DNA of 14,280 nt from an uncultured Bryobacterales bacterium (GTDB taxonomy: Bacteria > Acidobacteriota > Terriglobia > Bryobacterales > Bryobacteraceae): contig CALMAV010000233.1 in assembly GCA_937859895.1 (NCBI GenBank), forward strand, positions 1 to 14,280, written 5' to 3'. Every line of letters starts with the position of its first letter. Position 1 is the stretch's first letter. Positions 1 to 7,006 of the stretch are shown here, in pieces. Below the pieces are notes generated by a model. It did not search any database and was not told the origin of the DNA. It saw only the letters and a list, made by a program, of their open reading frames with translations. Made by a program: the position numbers and the translations under genes.

Positions 1-2
1 CC

Positions 3-1112
3 TCAACAGGGCAGACCAGTTACTTCCCTGCCCGTAACAATTGGCAACATCGCAGCCCCGCAAGCGTCGGCCTGGACGAGACACGAATCGGCGATGCGAT
101 TGCCTTTCATCGTGCGCATGAGACCAAGGCGCCGCGCGATCTTCGCCGGGCACACGATCTGACGTTTGCGCGAGAGGCGTATGGCGAGCCGCTAGGACCT
201 TTCGAGAGTCGCGGCGAACCTACCGGCTTGATTATCAGGCATGGCTACGTGGTGGCCGAGTGGGGCGAGCCTAACCGTGTGGATATGACTTTCAGCGTTA
301 CCAAGAGCTTCCTCACGACGACGGTCGGCTTGGCGTTCGATCGCGGACTTATCTCCGATGTGAACGATAAAGTAGCTTCGTACGTTCCAGGCGAGTACTT
401 TGCGAGCGAACACAATCGTCAAATTACCTGGGATCACCTCCTTCGTCAGACCAGCGACTGGGAAGGCACACTTTGGGGTAAGCCGGATTGGGCGGATCGT
501 CCTCCCAAGAGCGAAAAGTTCGAAGACTATATCCAGCGCAAACATAACCAGCCTGGTACAAGCTGGAAGTACAACGATGTTCGAGTAAACCTACTCGCGC
601 TGGCAGCCCTGGAGGTATGGCATCGGCCGCTTCCTCAGATGTTGCGGGAGCTGTTGATGAACCCAATTGGAGCCTCAACAACCTGGCGCTGGCTGGGTTA
701 TGACAATTCCTGGGTCAACATTGACGGCATGATGGTGCAGTCGGTATCGGGTGGCGGGCACTACGGCGGCGGCATGTTTATCAGCGCGTATGATCTTGCC
801 CGGTTTGGCCTGCTGACTTTACATCGAGGCAATTGGGACGGCAAGCAGTTGCTCTCCGAAAAGTGGGTTGGAATGGCACTTACTCCTACTGGTCCCAACC
901 CTGGCTATGGATTTGCAAACTGGTTCTTGAACACCGGAAGAAAAGCAATTCCAAGCGCTCCGGCCAATGTGTTCTATCACCTTGGCAATGGCGCCAATGT
1001 CATCTACATAGACCCGGACTTGGATATCGTTGCCGTAGTACGCTGGATCGATCCTGATCCTGCCAGTCTCGACGGCTTTGTTTCCAGGCTTCGTGCAGCC
1101 GCGAATCAGTAA
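3..1112 (+). CDS. Beta-lactamase-family serine hydrolase, 5'-truncated by the window edge
   Basis: The frame is open from base 3 to a TAA at 1110-1112, so the true start lies outside the window; the first in-frame TTG (228) is not a convincing start because similar sequence continues upstream of it. The fold is that of class C beta-lactamases, EstB-type esterases and DD-peptidases. The SxxK nucleophile motif reads SVTK, with the serine codon at 294-296. A tyrosine motif (YND, Tyr codon at 570-572) follows. A late HLG triad close to the C-terminus stands in for the KTG/HxG box. A glycine-rich GGGHYGGGMF segment precedes the usual helix that orders the active site. The substrate cannot be read from sequence; these proteins hydrolyse esters, amides or peptides and are usually exported. 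The N-terminal signal, if any, is missing here. The gene converges on a minus-strand gene only 3 bp away. Family assignment is firm, substrate unknown. Confidence 0.88.
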   Translation, partial: STGQTSYFPARNNWQHRSPASVGLDETRIGDAIAFHRAHETKAPRDLRRAHDLTFAREAYGEPLGPFESRGEPTGLIIRHGYVVAEWGEPNRVDMTFSVTKSFLTTTVGLAFDRGLISDVNDKVASYVPGEYFASEHNRQITWDHLLRQTSDWEGTLWGKPDWADRPPKSEKFEDYIQRKHNQPGTSWKYNDVRVNLLALAALEVWHRPLPQMLRELLMNPIGASTTWRWLGYDNSWVNIDGMMVQSVSGGGHYGGGMFISAYDLARFGLLTLHRGNWDGKQLLSEKWVGMALTPTGPNPGYGFANWFLNTGRKAIPSAPANVFYHLGNGANVIYIDPDLDIVAVVRWIDPDPASLDGFVSRLRAAANQ

Positions 1113-1115
1113 CCT

Positions 1116-1562
1116 TTAAGCGGCGAGTTTGTCGAGACGAAGTTCCGAGGCGCCGAAGTAAGGAGCTAACGGATACAAGCCAGCCTGGGTGAAGGCGCAT
1201 CCAGCATGCTCTTCAATCGTTCTAATCTCGGAAGCAAATTTCCACGAATCAAGCTTGAACTGAGTTCGGCAACCTTCAGAGCTAACATTCCGAAGAAACC
1301 GCGATTTGAAAAGGCGGTAGCGCTCCTGGTTTGGAGCGAGGGCCCGGCGAGCGGTGATATCGAAGTCCAGCACGAAATTGGTGGCAGCCTCCACAACTGG
1401 CGAGGTTGACTGGCTGTCACAAAACTCGAGACATTCCAAATAGCGCTGGTAGCAAGCGCGAAAAGCAGCAGTCCTCTGAGCAGGGGAGGCATTTTCGGAA
1501 CCGAGTCCATTCTTGCGAGGGGAGGTGGAAGGCACGGGGAAATTCAAAGGCATTTCGCCCAT
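1116..1562 (-). CDS. Uncharacterised 148-residue protein, possible helix-turn-helix C-terminal half
   Basis: This minus-strand ORF starts at ATG 1562 (a second ATG lies at 1553) and ends 3 bp from the convergent hydrolase gene. The protein has a low-complexity Ser/Pro/Asn N-terminus of about 28 residues. A Cys/Tyr-rich helix follows (residues 34-48), then a region around 74-140 with spaced motifs YRLFKSRFL, C-R and LYPLAPYF. This spacing reminds me of small acidobacterial proteins of unknown function that resemble the DNA-binding end of sigma-like proteins; that is recollection, not a search result. No signal peptide or membrane segment is visible. No good ribosome binding site sits directly before either start; a GGAG lies about 17 nt upstream of 1562. 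Composition and the absence of any competing frame make a real gene likelier than a chance ORF, but function is unassigned. Confidence 0.5.
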   Translation of the reverse strand: MGEMPLNFPVPSTSPRKNGLGSENASPAQRTAAFRACYQRYLECLEFCDSQSTSPVVEAATNFVLDFDITARRALAPNQERYRLFKSRFLRNVSSEGCRTQFKLDSWKFASEIRTIEEHAGCAFTQAGLYPLAPYFGASELRLDKLAA

Positions 1563-1890
1563 TAGTGGACAACAGCGGTTGTCTCCGGCAGGAGCGATTT
1601 CACACTAACTCTTTGCAAGACGTAGACTTAGATTATTTTCACGATCTGTTAACGGCCTAAAACTAAGACATGGCTTAACAACATAGGTGACAGTGTTCGA
1701 CACAGGCAACTTGACGGCAAGGCCACTAATGAAGCACGAGCCAAGGTGCTCCCGGATCGCGGGTGATACAGTCGCCGCCCCGAAGTCTCTCCATAGACGT
1801 TCGACAAGCCGGCAATGCATCCAAGCGGATTCCAGATGCGATGCGCGTTTCAAAGAACCTACTTCTATTGAGCTTCAGAGGGCGTAATCG
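1563..1890. other. Intergenic stretch with no recognised gene
   Basis: About 330 bp between the small uncharacterised gene and the end of the broken SDR gene. Short ORFs occur on both strands (for example 1687-1887 plus and 1605-1853 minus), but none has a ribosome binding site, a recognisable domain or plausible composition. I see no tRNA-like fold and no strong terminator. An AT-rich patch at 1628-1690 could hold the promoter of the minus-strand gene to its left, but no convincing -35/-10 pair stands out. Confidence 0.4.
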
Positions 1891-2609
1891 TCAGGTTTTA
1901 GCGACCATGCGCCTGATGGTATTCGGCGCGATCCGCAGCAACGTTGGGAGCAGCTTGGTCTGGCCTGGTAAAGCCATTGGCCTCCGGCGCTTTAGTGCCT
2001 TAAGAGTGACCGCCGCCACCTTCGCGGGGGACATCTTTTTTCCGTGACGTTCGCGTTCATGGGTGTATCCACCATGGGCGGAAGTAATTCGAGGACGTGC
2101 GTCCCTTTGGGAGCAAGCTGCCTTCGCAGCCCTTCAGCGAAGCCGTGCAGGCCCGCCTTCACAGCACCGTAAGTCGGCGCGCGCGTGGGAGAAACCAGGG
2201 CGTAGCCTGAAGTGACAAACACGATGGCGGTCATGGCCGGCCAGCGATTCAGCACTTCGCCCGTGAGCTGGATGGGTCCTGTCAGATTAAGCGCGACCTC
2301 TTGTTCGAGATCTTGGGTGGCGTTGGCGTCTGATACGAAGTTTCGTTTAACGAAGCTGCCGGCATTGTTGATTAGAATGTCAAGCTGACCGAATCGTTCG
2401 GCAACCGTTTGCAGCATAGCGGTCCTTGCTTCACCACTGGTCACGTCGGCTTTGATGGCTAGCGCGTCCGGGTGCGCTCCGGAGAAGCGCTTAAGAGCGG
2501 TTTCTGATCGACCGCAAACAGCTACGGCAGCGCCCTGTTGCATGAAGGCTTCAGCTAGACTCAAGCCGATACCTGAGGTGCCTCCGGTTATGAGGACAAC
2601 TTGTTTCAT
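1891..2609 (-). pseudogene. Short-chain dehydrogenase/reductase (DltE-like), broken by a 1-base frameshift near its C-terminus
   Basis: The ATG at 2609 is preceded by a GAAGGAG ribosome binding site. The N-terminal frame reads TGGTSGIG (residues 8-15, NAD(P) binding), NNAG (81-84), a catalytic serine near 134 and the YxxxK pair Tyr147/Lys151, so the catalytic core is complete. The frame then leaves the family pattern after residue 191 at a run of six A (2036-2041, T on the plus strand) and stops at 1992. Adding one base there gives a continuous C-terminus (KKMSPAKVAA, then LPGQTKLLPTLLRIAP) ending at a TGA at 1891-1893. That tail is what DltE-type SDRs of about 240 residues carry. The break could be a genuine mutation, a sequencing error in the homopolymer, or a slippage site. 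It may act on a small carbonyl or hydroxy substrate; none can be named. A regulator relic lies directly upstream in divergent orientation. Confidence 0.85.
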
Positions 2610-2671
2610 TTTAAGCTCCTTCGCTCTTTTGGAGATTGCTCCAAAGTCACAACCGAATATCTGTAAGCAAT

Positions 2672-2928
2672 ATGCGCCTAGAACGCTGTGCTGGGGACAA
2701 AGGTCACAAGCTTAAAACAAACCAGGGTCGGCGATAAATGGGCGATCCTGACCGTTATGCAACTGGAGACAGCGAGGAACCTTCTAGGGAGCTGCGTCGC
2801 GCCATCGATGGGATTTAAAAAGCTGTTGATGCTCACGCTCCCGGACACCGAGCGAGACGAATCTATTAGGGTGCTGTATATCGAGCAAACCGCCCAGCGT
2901 CGAATATGCACGGAGCAACCTCGGTACA
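2672..2928 (+). pseudogene. Relic of an HxlR-type winged-helix transcription regulator
   Basis: No single frame is intact, but pieces of the HxlR domain appear in the correct order in different frames. VGDKWAILTVMQLE lies at 2727-2768. EELRRAI-type sequence (SRELRRAIDGI) lies in another frame up to 2815. KKLLMLTLPDTERDESI returns to the first frame from 2817. PPSVEYARSNLGT lies in the third frame at 2890-2928. Intact members read GDKW, then F-EL-R-I-GIS-KML-TLR-LE-DGL, then PPRVEY-LT-LG, which matches piece by piece. An ATG at 2672 opens a short frame with a Cys near position 6, as expected for the N-terminus. At least three frame changes plus substitutions mean it is dead. It is divergent from the broken SDR gene, which is the usual arrangement of an HxlR regulator and its target. 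Confidence 0.7.
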
Positions 2929-2943
2929 ACATGCCCAATTCTT

Positions 2944-2966
2944 AAAAGGGACGGGCGCGTCGCGCC
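2944..2966 (-). terminator. Possible weak rho-independent terminator after the PEP-CTERM gene
   Basis: A GGCGC/GCGCC stem with a 3-nt loop (2954-2966) is followed, in minus-strand direction, by a short pyrimidine-rich stretch ending in TTTT (2944-2947). The stem is short and the T run is offset by several bases, so this is tentative. Confidence 0.3.
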
Positions 2967-2972
2967 GAAACG

Positions 2973-3614
2973 CTAGCGCTTGCCGATGAGTTTACGTCCG
3001 CCTGTCACACCTAGAATAGAGATGCCTACCGTAAACAGACCCAGCATGCCCGGCTCAGGAACAGCAGCGGTTGGAAGCGTAGCAGTTGACACATCAGAGA
3101 TGCTCAACTCCCAAGCATTCGACCGGTTATCGCCTGTGATGTCGCAGAACTGACCATTTGAACAGCCAAAGACCGCCGTGAAGTTCGGGTCAGTTTCTGC
3201 AAAGCCCGCGGACAAAGTTGGACCATTGCCGAAGTTGTCATATTGACCCAGTGCAATGGTGTAGGTACCCGCGCTGAGGACACTGGAAAGATCAACGTCG
3301 TAACGTTGTCCCGTTACTCGGTCAGGAGCGCTAGCGGGTCCATCATCGTTTTCATTGATCAACGCCCCAGAACCGTCGTAAAGCGAAATCAGCGGATCAA
3401 ACCCACCACCTGCTATCGTGCTGCCAACAGCATTCACCCCACCTGCATACGAAAAGGTCTGGATAGTGACCGTGGTCGGAGCATCTAGAGAGAAATTTAC
3501 AAGTTGAATATCACTGTCGCCAGTAAATGAGCCCTGAAAAGAGAAGTTTGCTGCGCTAGCAAGCGAAGCGGAAAGACTTGAGATAAAAAGAATACCGAGG
3601 AGTGTTGAACGCAA
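2973..3614 (-). CDS. Secreted PEP-CTERM protein, DVUA0089-like
   Basis: The 213-residue protein begins with a signal peptide (hydrophobic residues 4-21, cleavage likely after the Ala-Ser-Ala near 19-21). It ends with a PEP-CTERM sorting signal: VPEP at 185-188, a hydrophobic segment, then a basic tail (GRKLIGKR). In species with an exosortase this tail directs transit and cleavage at the inner membrane for display or release. The middle (28-175) is Gly/Asp/Ser-rich beta-strand sequence with DPLISLYDGSG, TYTIALGQYDN and a late GDNRSNAWEL segment. That pattern fits the DVUA0089 group of PEP-CTERM proteins, a bacterial pre-peptidase-like beta-sandwich. Cys151 and Cys157 could form a disulfide. 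The start is a TTG at 3614 because the frame closes at a TAG about 50 bases upstream with no ATG between. A GGAT a few bases before it is a weak ribosome binding site. No sorting enzyme is in the window. Confidence 0.82.
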   Translation of the reverse strand: MRSTLLGILFISSLSASLASAANFSFQGSFTGDSDIQLVNFSLDAPTTVTIQTFSYAGGVNAVGSTIAGGGFDPLISLYDGSGALINENDDGPASAPDRVTGQRYDVDLSSVLSAGTYTIALGQYDNFGNGPTLSAGFAETDPNFTAVFGCSNGQFCDITGDNRSNAWELSISDVSTATLPTAAVPEPGMLGLFTVGISILGVTGGRKLIGKR

Positions 3615-4038
3615 AGTAGATCCAAGCGGCTGGAAGCCAGTACAAAAAGTTGGGAATCTTACTTCCTAACGTTATAGGACGGTTCGATGCTCTTCAAGCG
3701 AATTCGAGTCAAGACTCTGTTTCAAGTTACGGTTTAGTACCAGAGGACGTACTATCTCCGATTTCACGTCCTCGAGATTTGTGTGTGGCTTGTGATTCTG
3801 CAGGAAGAGGGCGCGGTGATTGCCCGACTCAGTATCGCAAGTACTGTAGAAAAGTTTACCCGCTGGTAGTAGAAAGAACGCCTTTTTCGCTATGACGTAG
3901 AGGGTATCTAGGGTGAGCTACTTCGGCGAGCGTAAGGCAATGAAGAGAAATCCCTGCAAATAGTTGAATTTACAAAGCGCGAACGACTTTTCGTTATATG
4001 GCCATGTGGTTGCTTTAAGCCCCATGGGAATGAGAGAC
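3615..4038. other. Intergenic region upstream of the BON/stress-protein unit
   Basis: About 420 bp between divergently transcribed genes, so it should hold the promoters of both. An 81-codon plus-strand ORF (3650-3895) has no ribosome binding site or domain and is dismissed. Two inverted repeats are visible: a perfect 8-bp one at 3743-3773 and AACGA-CTTT-TCGTT at 3983-3996. I could not place a good -35/-10 pair; a stress-type (ECF) promoter is possible but not demonstrable by eye. Confidence 0.4.
3743..3773. repeat. Perfect 8-bp inverted repeat (GAGGACGT / ACGTCCTC)
   Basis: Arms at 3743-3750 and 3766-3773 are separated by 15 bases. There is no T run after either arm, so a regulator binding site or RNA hairpin is likelier than a terminator. 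It sits about 130 bp upstream of the PEP-CTERM start and 270 bp upstream of the BON gene. Confidence 0.4.
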
Positions 4039-4437
4039 ATGAAACAGAATCTGAAACGATTGTTGTGCAGCGCGGTCTTTGTTATATTGCCAATCCAGGG
4101 CTGGGCCCTGACAGCAGGCCAAACAACCAGCACTGCGGCCGACAATACGAAAGTCAATAAGGGCGACGCCAGCAAGCAGGCGCCTACCGCTGACAAGGGA
4201 AAGAACAACCTTTCCGATAGGCAAGTAATGGCGCACATTCGCCGTGATGTTGTTCACGACAAAGCTCTGTCAACTTATGCTCACAATGTAAAGATTGTCA
4301 GCAGTAATGGCAAGGTGACCCTGCGTGGGCCGGTCCGTACAGATCAGGAAAAGCAAACCATTGAGCAGTATGCAAAGAAGTATGCCGGCGATATGAACGT
4401 GACAAACGACATCACCGTGCAGGCAGATAAGAAGTAA
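4039..4437 (+). CDS. Periplasmic BON-domain protein (OsmY-like)
   Basis: The chosen start is the ATG at 4039, which puts a basic MKQNLKR ahead of a hydrophobic signal segment (residues 8-24). Upstream in-frame starts (TTG 3964, ATG 4024, ATG 4030) would add an unlikely leader. A GAGA just before 4039 is the only ribosome-binding candidate. After a Thr/Lys/Asn-rich linker (25-57) a single BON domain covers about 60-128: SDRQVMAHIRRD, then KIVSSNGKVTLRGPV, then a helix and NDITV. BON domains associate with membranes or other BON proteins; OsmY-type proteins act in the periplasm under osmotic or envelope stress. The mature protein is about 108 residues. It precedes the stress-protein gene by 21 bp, so the two are very probably co-transcribed. 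Confidence 0.85.
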   Translation: MKQNLKRLLCSAVFVILPIQGWALTAGQTTSTAADNTKVNKGDASKQAPTADKGKNNLSDRQVMAHIRRDVVHDKALSTYAHNVKIVSSNGKVTLRGPVRTDQEKQTIEQYAKKYAGDMNVTNDITVQADKK

Positions 4438-4458
4438 GTAGCTCAAAAGGAGATTATT

Positions 4459-5031
4459 ATGGCAGGAAAAAACACAGCAGTATACGGGATCTACGCTCAC
4501 CGATCAGAAGCCGAGATGGCAGTGGATCGCCTAGTTGAGGCAGGCTTTCGGCACGAGGACATATCGGTTCTCCTGCAAGACAATGTCGGAACGAAAGACT
4601 TCGCCCACACCAAGGAAACTAAGGCACCGGAGGGAACCACGGCAGGAGCACTGACCGGTGGCGCAATTGGTGGAACGCTCGGGTTGCTGGCCGGTATTGG
4701 CGCACTTGCGATTCCTGGTGTTGGACCATTCATCGCCGCTGGTCCGATCATGGGTACTCTGGCCGGGCTGGGTTCTGGTGGTTTAGTCGGCGGCATGATC
4801 GGTGCTTTAATCGGCATGGGCATTCCGGAGTACGAAGCTAAGCGTTATGAGGGTCGCATCAAAGAGGGTGGCATTTTGCTGTCTGTCCACTGCGACAGCA
4901 GTGACTGGGTTGCAAAAGCAAAAGACTTGCTACGGCACACCGGAGCGACTGATGTGTCCTCAACCGGAGAGGCCTCGGCTGATTTCGCCGAAAGTGACCG
5001 CCCACTCCATCGCGGTACCAGCATCCTCTAA
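4459..5031 (+). CDS. General stress protein, YflT/GSP17M-like with a glycine-zipper segment
   Basis: The ATG at 4459 follows an AAAGGAGA ribosome binding site (4446-4453). The N-terminus (residues 7-45: AVYGIYAHRSEAEMAVDRLV, then GFRHEDISVLL) matches the ferredoxin-like fold of YflT/GSP17M-type proteins. Residues about 60-125 are strongly Gly/Ala-rich and hydrophobic, with repeated GG-x-GG and GxxxG patterns as in glycine-zipper membrane hairpins. The segment is broken by PGVGPFIAAGP and ends at MGIPEYEAKRYE. Residues 130-160 (GGILLSVHCDSSDWVAKAKDLL) form a second alpha/beta half. The Ser/Asp-rich tail is probably disordered. In other bacteria such proteins are induced by general stress; their biochemical role is not established. 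Pairing with a BON protein supports an envelope-stress role. The gene ends at an inverted repeat facing a convergent glycosyltransferase. Confidence 0.78.
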   Translation: MAGKNTAVYGIYAHRSEAEMAVDRLVEAGFRHEDISVLLQDNVGTKDFAHTKETKAPEGTTAGALTGGAIGGTLGLLAGIGALAIPGVGPFIAAGPIMGTLAGLGSGGLVGGMIGALIGMGIPEYEAKRYEGRIKEGGILLSVHCDSSDWVAKAKDLLRHTGATDVSSTGEASADFAESDRPLHRGTSIL

Positions 5032-5036
5032 ATTCC

Positions 5037-5053
5037 TTCCTAACGCTTAGGAA
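5037..5053. terminator. Candidate bidirectional hairpin terminator between convergent genes
   Basis: TTCCTAA-CGC-TTAGGAA is a perfect 7-bp stem with a 3-nt loop. It lies between the plus-strand stop at 5031 and includes the minus-strand stop codon at 5047-5049. No clear T run follows on either strand, so termination is inferred mainly from position. Confidence 0.35.
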
Positions 5054-6135
5054 TTGGCACTGGCTGCCCCGAATCTGTCGGAGCCCAGTGCCATTGTTAT
5101 TTTGGTCACAAGGTTCTGGTCGTTGGCGCTCCGAATGGTCCATATGTCGGAGTTCCAGGCCTCCAAGAGTGATAGTTCTTTGGAGTCAATGGCCTTGATA
5201 CGAGTCAGACACTCGTAGCAGTTGAGCAGATTCTCTGCCAGGTACTGAATCCCGCTTCGAACCGGCACAGACCCTAATGCCTCACAGATTTTCTCATTCT
5301 CCAGGTACCCCGGAATCTCTTCCGCAAAGTCCAACATCAGTTTATGTTCGTTTCGCTCCTGCCAGACTGTTGGACCGTAAAACAAGACCGACCAACCGTT
5401 CTCCGAAGCTATCCTTTGAGCTACGAAGCTTCGCCAAATATCTGTCATCCGAAATGAACAATAGGTGGGTAGATACATTAAAGGGAAAGCGTCGGCCCAC
5501 CATCGGGTGTTCTGACTGTTAAATGGAGTCCAGGAACCTGGGCCGAAAGCTACTGAGCGATCTCGGCGAAAACTAATGGGAAGCGGTAGAAGTAAGCGAT
5601 AAATTGCGTCAACGTCCGGATCTCCATCTGCCAGACCTTGCTGAATGGGACAGTCGCAATCTTCAGCGACGAGAGCCTCGAAGGGAGGTTGGTCGGTCTT
5701 TACATGCTGTAGTGGAAAGCCGCGCGGCCAAATTAGCTCATCGCTGAAATAGCGATAGGCATTGACCCAGCCGGCATCTTGCAATGACGAAGTACGAACC
5801 GAGCGCACAGGCTGCTGCCAGAACTCTTCCCGCGGTTTATTGTCATCGTCAGTTTCGAGAATGATCTCCGCCCCACCTGCCATAGCAAGCAAGTATCCGA
5901 TGTTCTTTCGCGAGTAGTGTCGCGGAGGCACTAGTCGAGCGTACTCAAACTCAAGCTGCCTTTGTCTTTCTAGGGAGTAAAACTCGCAATCAGGCAGAGA
6001 AAAGTCCGTAGGACTCTTGCTATCGCCGATCAGATAGAACGGGATTTGGCGCTGTCTCGCCCCTCCGGCGAGACTGGCCAGAGTTGTGTTGGGTGCCGAG
6101 ATGGATGTCACCACCAAGGCTGTACGCTCCCGCAT
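5047..6135 (-). CDS. STELLO-type (DUF288) glycosyltransferase
   Basis: A 362-residue cytosolic protein without signal or membrane segment. It opens with a Rossmann-like strand (TALVVTSISAPN, residues 5-16), then FYLIGDSKSP (33-42). A segment with PPRHYSRKNIGYLLAM leads to the acidic ETDDDN motif (Asp96-98). In STELLO proteins this is the likely metal/sugar-nucleotide DxD site. Further family-like pieces are RGFPLQHV, DVDAIYRLL, FGPGSWTPFNSQNT and FRMTDIWRSFVAQR. STELLO proteins are known from plant Golgi, where they affect cellulose synthase; bacterial members have no assigned sugar. The start at 6135 is well set: AGAGGAG lies a few bases upstream and the first strand begins directly after. 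The start lies inside the upstream GT2 gene. Likely role: adding a sugar to an exported glycan or lipid-linked intermediate. Confidence 0.82.
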   Translation of the reverse strand: MRERTALVVTSISAPNTTLASLAGGARQRQIPFYLIGDSKSPTDFSLPDCEFYSLERQRQLEFEYARLVPPRHYSRKNIGYLLAMAGGAEIILETDDDNKPREEFWQQPVRSVRTSSLQDAGWVNAYRYFSDELIWPRGFPLQHVKTDQPPFEALVAEDCDCPIQQGLADGDPDVDAIYRLLLPLPISFRRDRSVAFGPGSWTPFNSQNTRWWADAFPLMYLPTYCSFRMTDIWRSFVAQRIASENGWSVLFYGPTVWQERNEHKLMLDFAEEIPGYLENEKICEALGSVPVRSGIQYLAENLLNCYECLTRIKAIDSKELSLLEAWNSDIWTIRSANDQNLVTKITMALGSDRFGAASANS

Positions 6136-6877
6136 GGAGACTCCTCTTCTGTCTACTAAACCAATGCAACTTAGTCAGTCGCCATAGCTGCTCAAAGGCA
6201 TCGCGCAAAGCCCTGAAGCCCAATCTAGGACTCGGATTGCGATAGCTAATCGGGACTTCGACATAGGCGAAATTGCGACAGTAAACCTTGATCTCAGTCT
6301 GAAAGAAATGAGCCTTGGAATGTATACCGCGCTCGAGAAGTTGCTCCATAGTTCGTCGGGAGAACATCTCGAAGCCGCTCGTCATATCCTTCAACTTCGT
6401 CCCAAGCAACCAATTGGTGAGTACCGTCCCTCCCAGGCTTACCAGGTAACGTTTCAGAAGTGGATCATCCATCTTGCCGCCAGGCATGAACCGGCTCCCA
6501 AAAACACAGTCAAGCGGCTGATCTAACTTCGCTAAGAACCGCGGTATTTCACTTGGTTGATGGCTGAAGCCAGCGTCGATTTCCAAGATCCAATCGCAAC
6601 CGGCGGCTAAGGCTTCACGGTACCCTCGCACGTATGCGTCAACCACGTTCCTGCATTCCGGCGCCCAAACGATTTGGAGACGGCTATCGGTGATGCTGTA
6701 CTCCCGCAGGTAGTGCAACGTACTATCCTTGCTGGCCTTGTCTACCACCACTAAACAAATGACACGAACAGAAGGAGAAAATTGCTGCAGCACAGCCTGT
6801 ACAAATGGAACCGCCTTCTCACCTTCGTTTGCCATCGGGCAAACAACGCCAACAAACCAACCCCCGTCTTGAACCAT
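6020..6877 (-). CDS. Family 2 glycosyltransferase, dolichol-phosphate-mannose-synthase-like
   Basis: GT-A fold features are in order: FVGVVCPMANEG (8-19), VVVDKASKDST (43-53), the GYREAL helix (85-90), and the metal-site region ILEIDAGFSHQPSEI (97-111) with Asp101. CVFGSRF (124-130), DMTSGFEMF (164-172) and a VEVPISYRNP strand (206-215) complete the domain. This is the pattern of polyprenyl-phosphate mannose/glucose synthases, which move a sugar from a nucleotide donor to a lipid carrier at the cytoplasmic face. No membrane segment is present, so it is a soluble-catalytic-domain type. The domain should end near residue 240; the remaining ~45 residues lie mostly inside the STELLO gene and look like an accidental extension. 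Tandem TAG triplets occur one frame away at residue 240. The ribosome binding site (AGAGGA) touches the ATG, so translation may be weak or start slightly differently. Confidence 0.85.
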   Translation of the reverse strand: MVQDGGWFVGVVCPMANEGEKAVPFVQAVLQQFSPSVRVICLVVVDKASKDSTLHYLREYSITDSRLQIVWAPECRNVVDAYVRGYREALAAGCDWILEIDAGFSHQPSEIPRFLAKLDQPLDCVFGSRFMPGGKMDDPLLKRYLVSLGGTVLTNWLLGTKLKDMTSGFEMFSRRTMEQLLERGIHSKAHFFQTEIKVYCRNFAYVEVPISYRNPSPRLGFRALRDAFEQLWRLTKLHWFSRQKRSLHAGAYSLGGDIHLGTQHNSGQSRRRGETAPNPVLSDRR

Positions 6878-7006
6878 TCCTCTATCAGCGCCGATGTTCG
6901 ACAGCTGTTACCAACTCGGGTTTAAGATACAAACTCTGAGTATACGCACTGCGAACACTACAGATAGTCAGAACTATAAGCCAAAGACCTCCAGCAAACC
7001 ATCTGA

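Noticed and set aside
192..681. Minus-strand ORFs inside the first hydrolase
   Set aside because: Antisense to a frame with a clear SxxK motif and continuous family-like sequence.
2688..2945. An intact 85-codon plus-strand gene
   Set aside because: The open frame exists, but HxlR similarity jumps to other frames inside it, so it is part of a relic rather than a gene.
3650..3895. 81-codon plus-strand ORF upstream of the BON gene
   Set aside because: No ribosome binding site, no domain, and composition like non-coding DNA.
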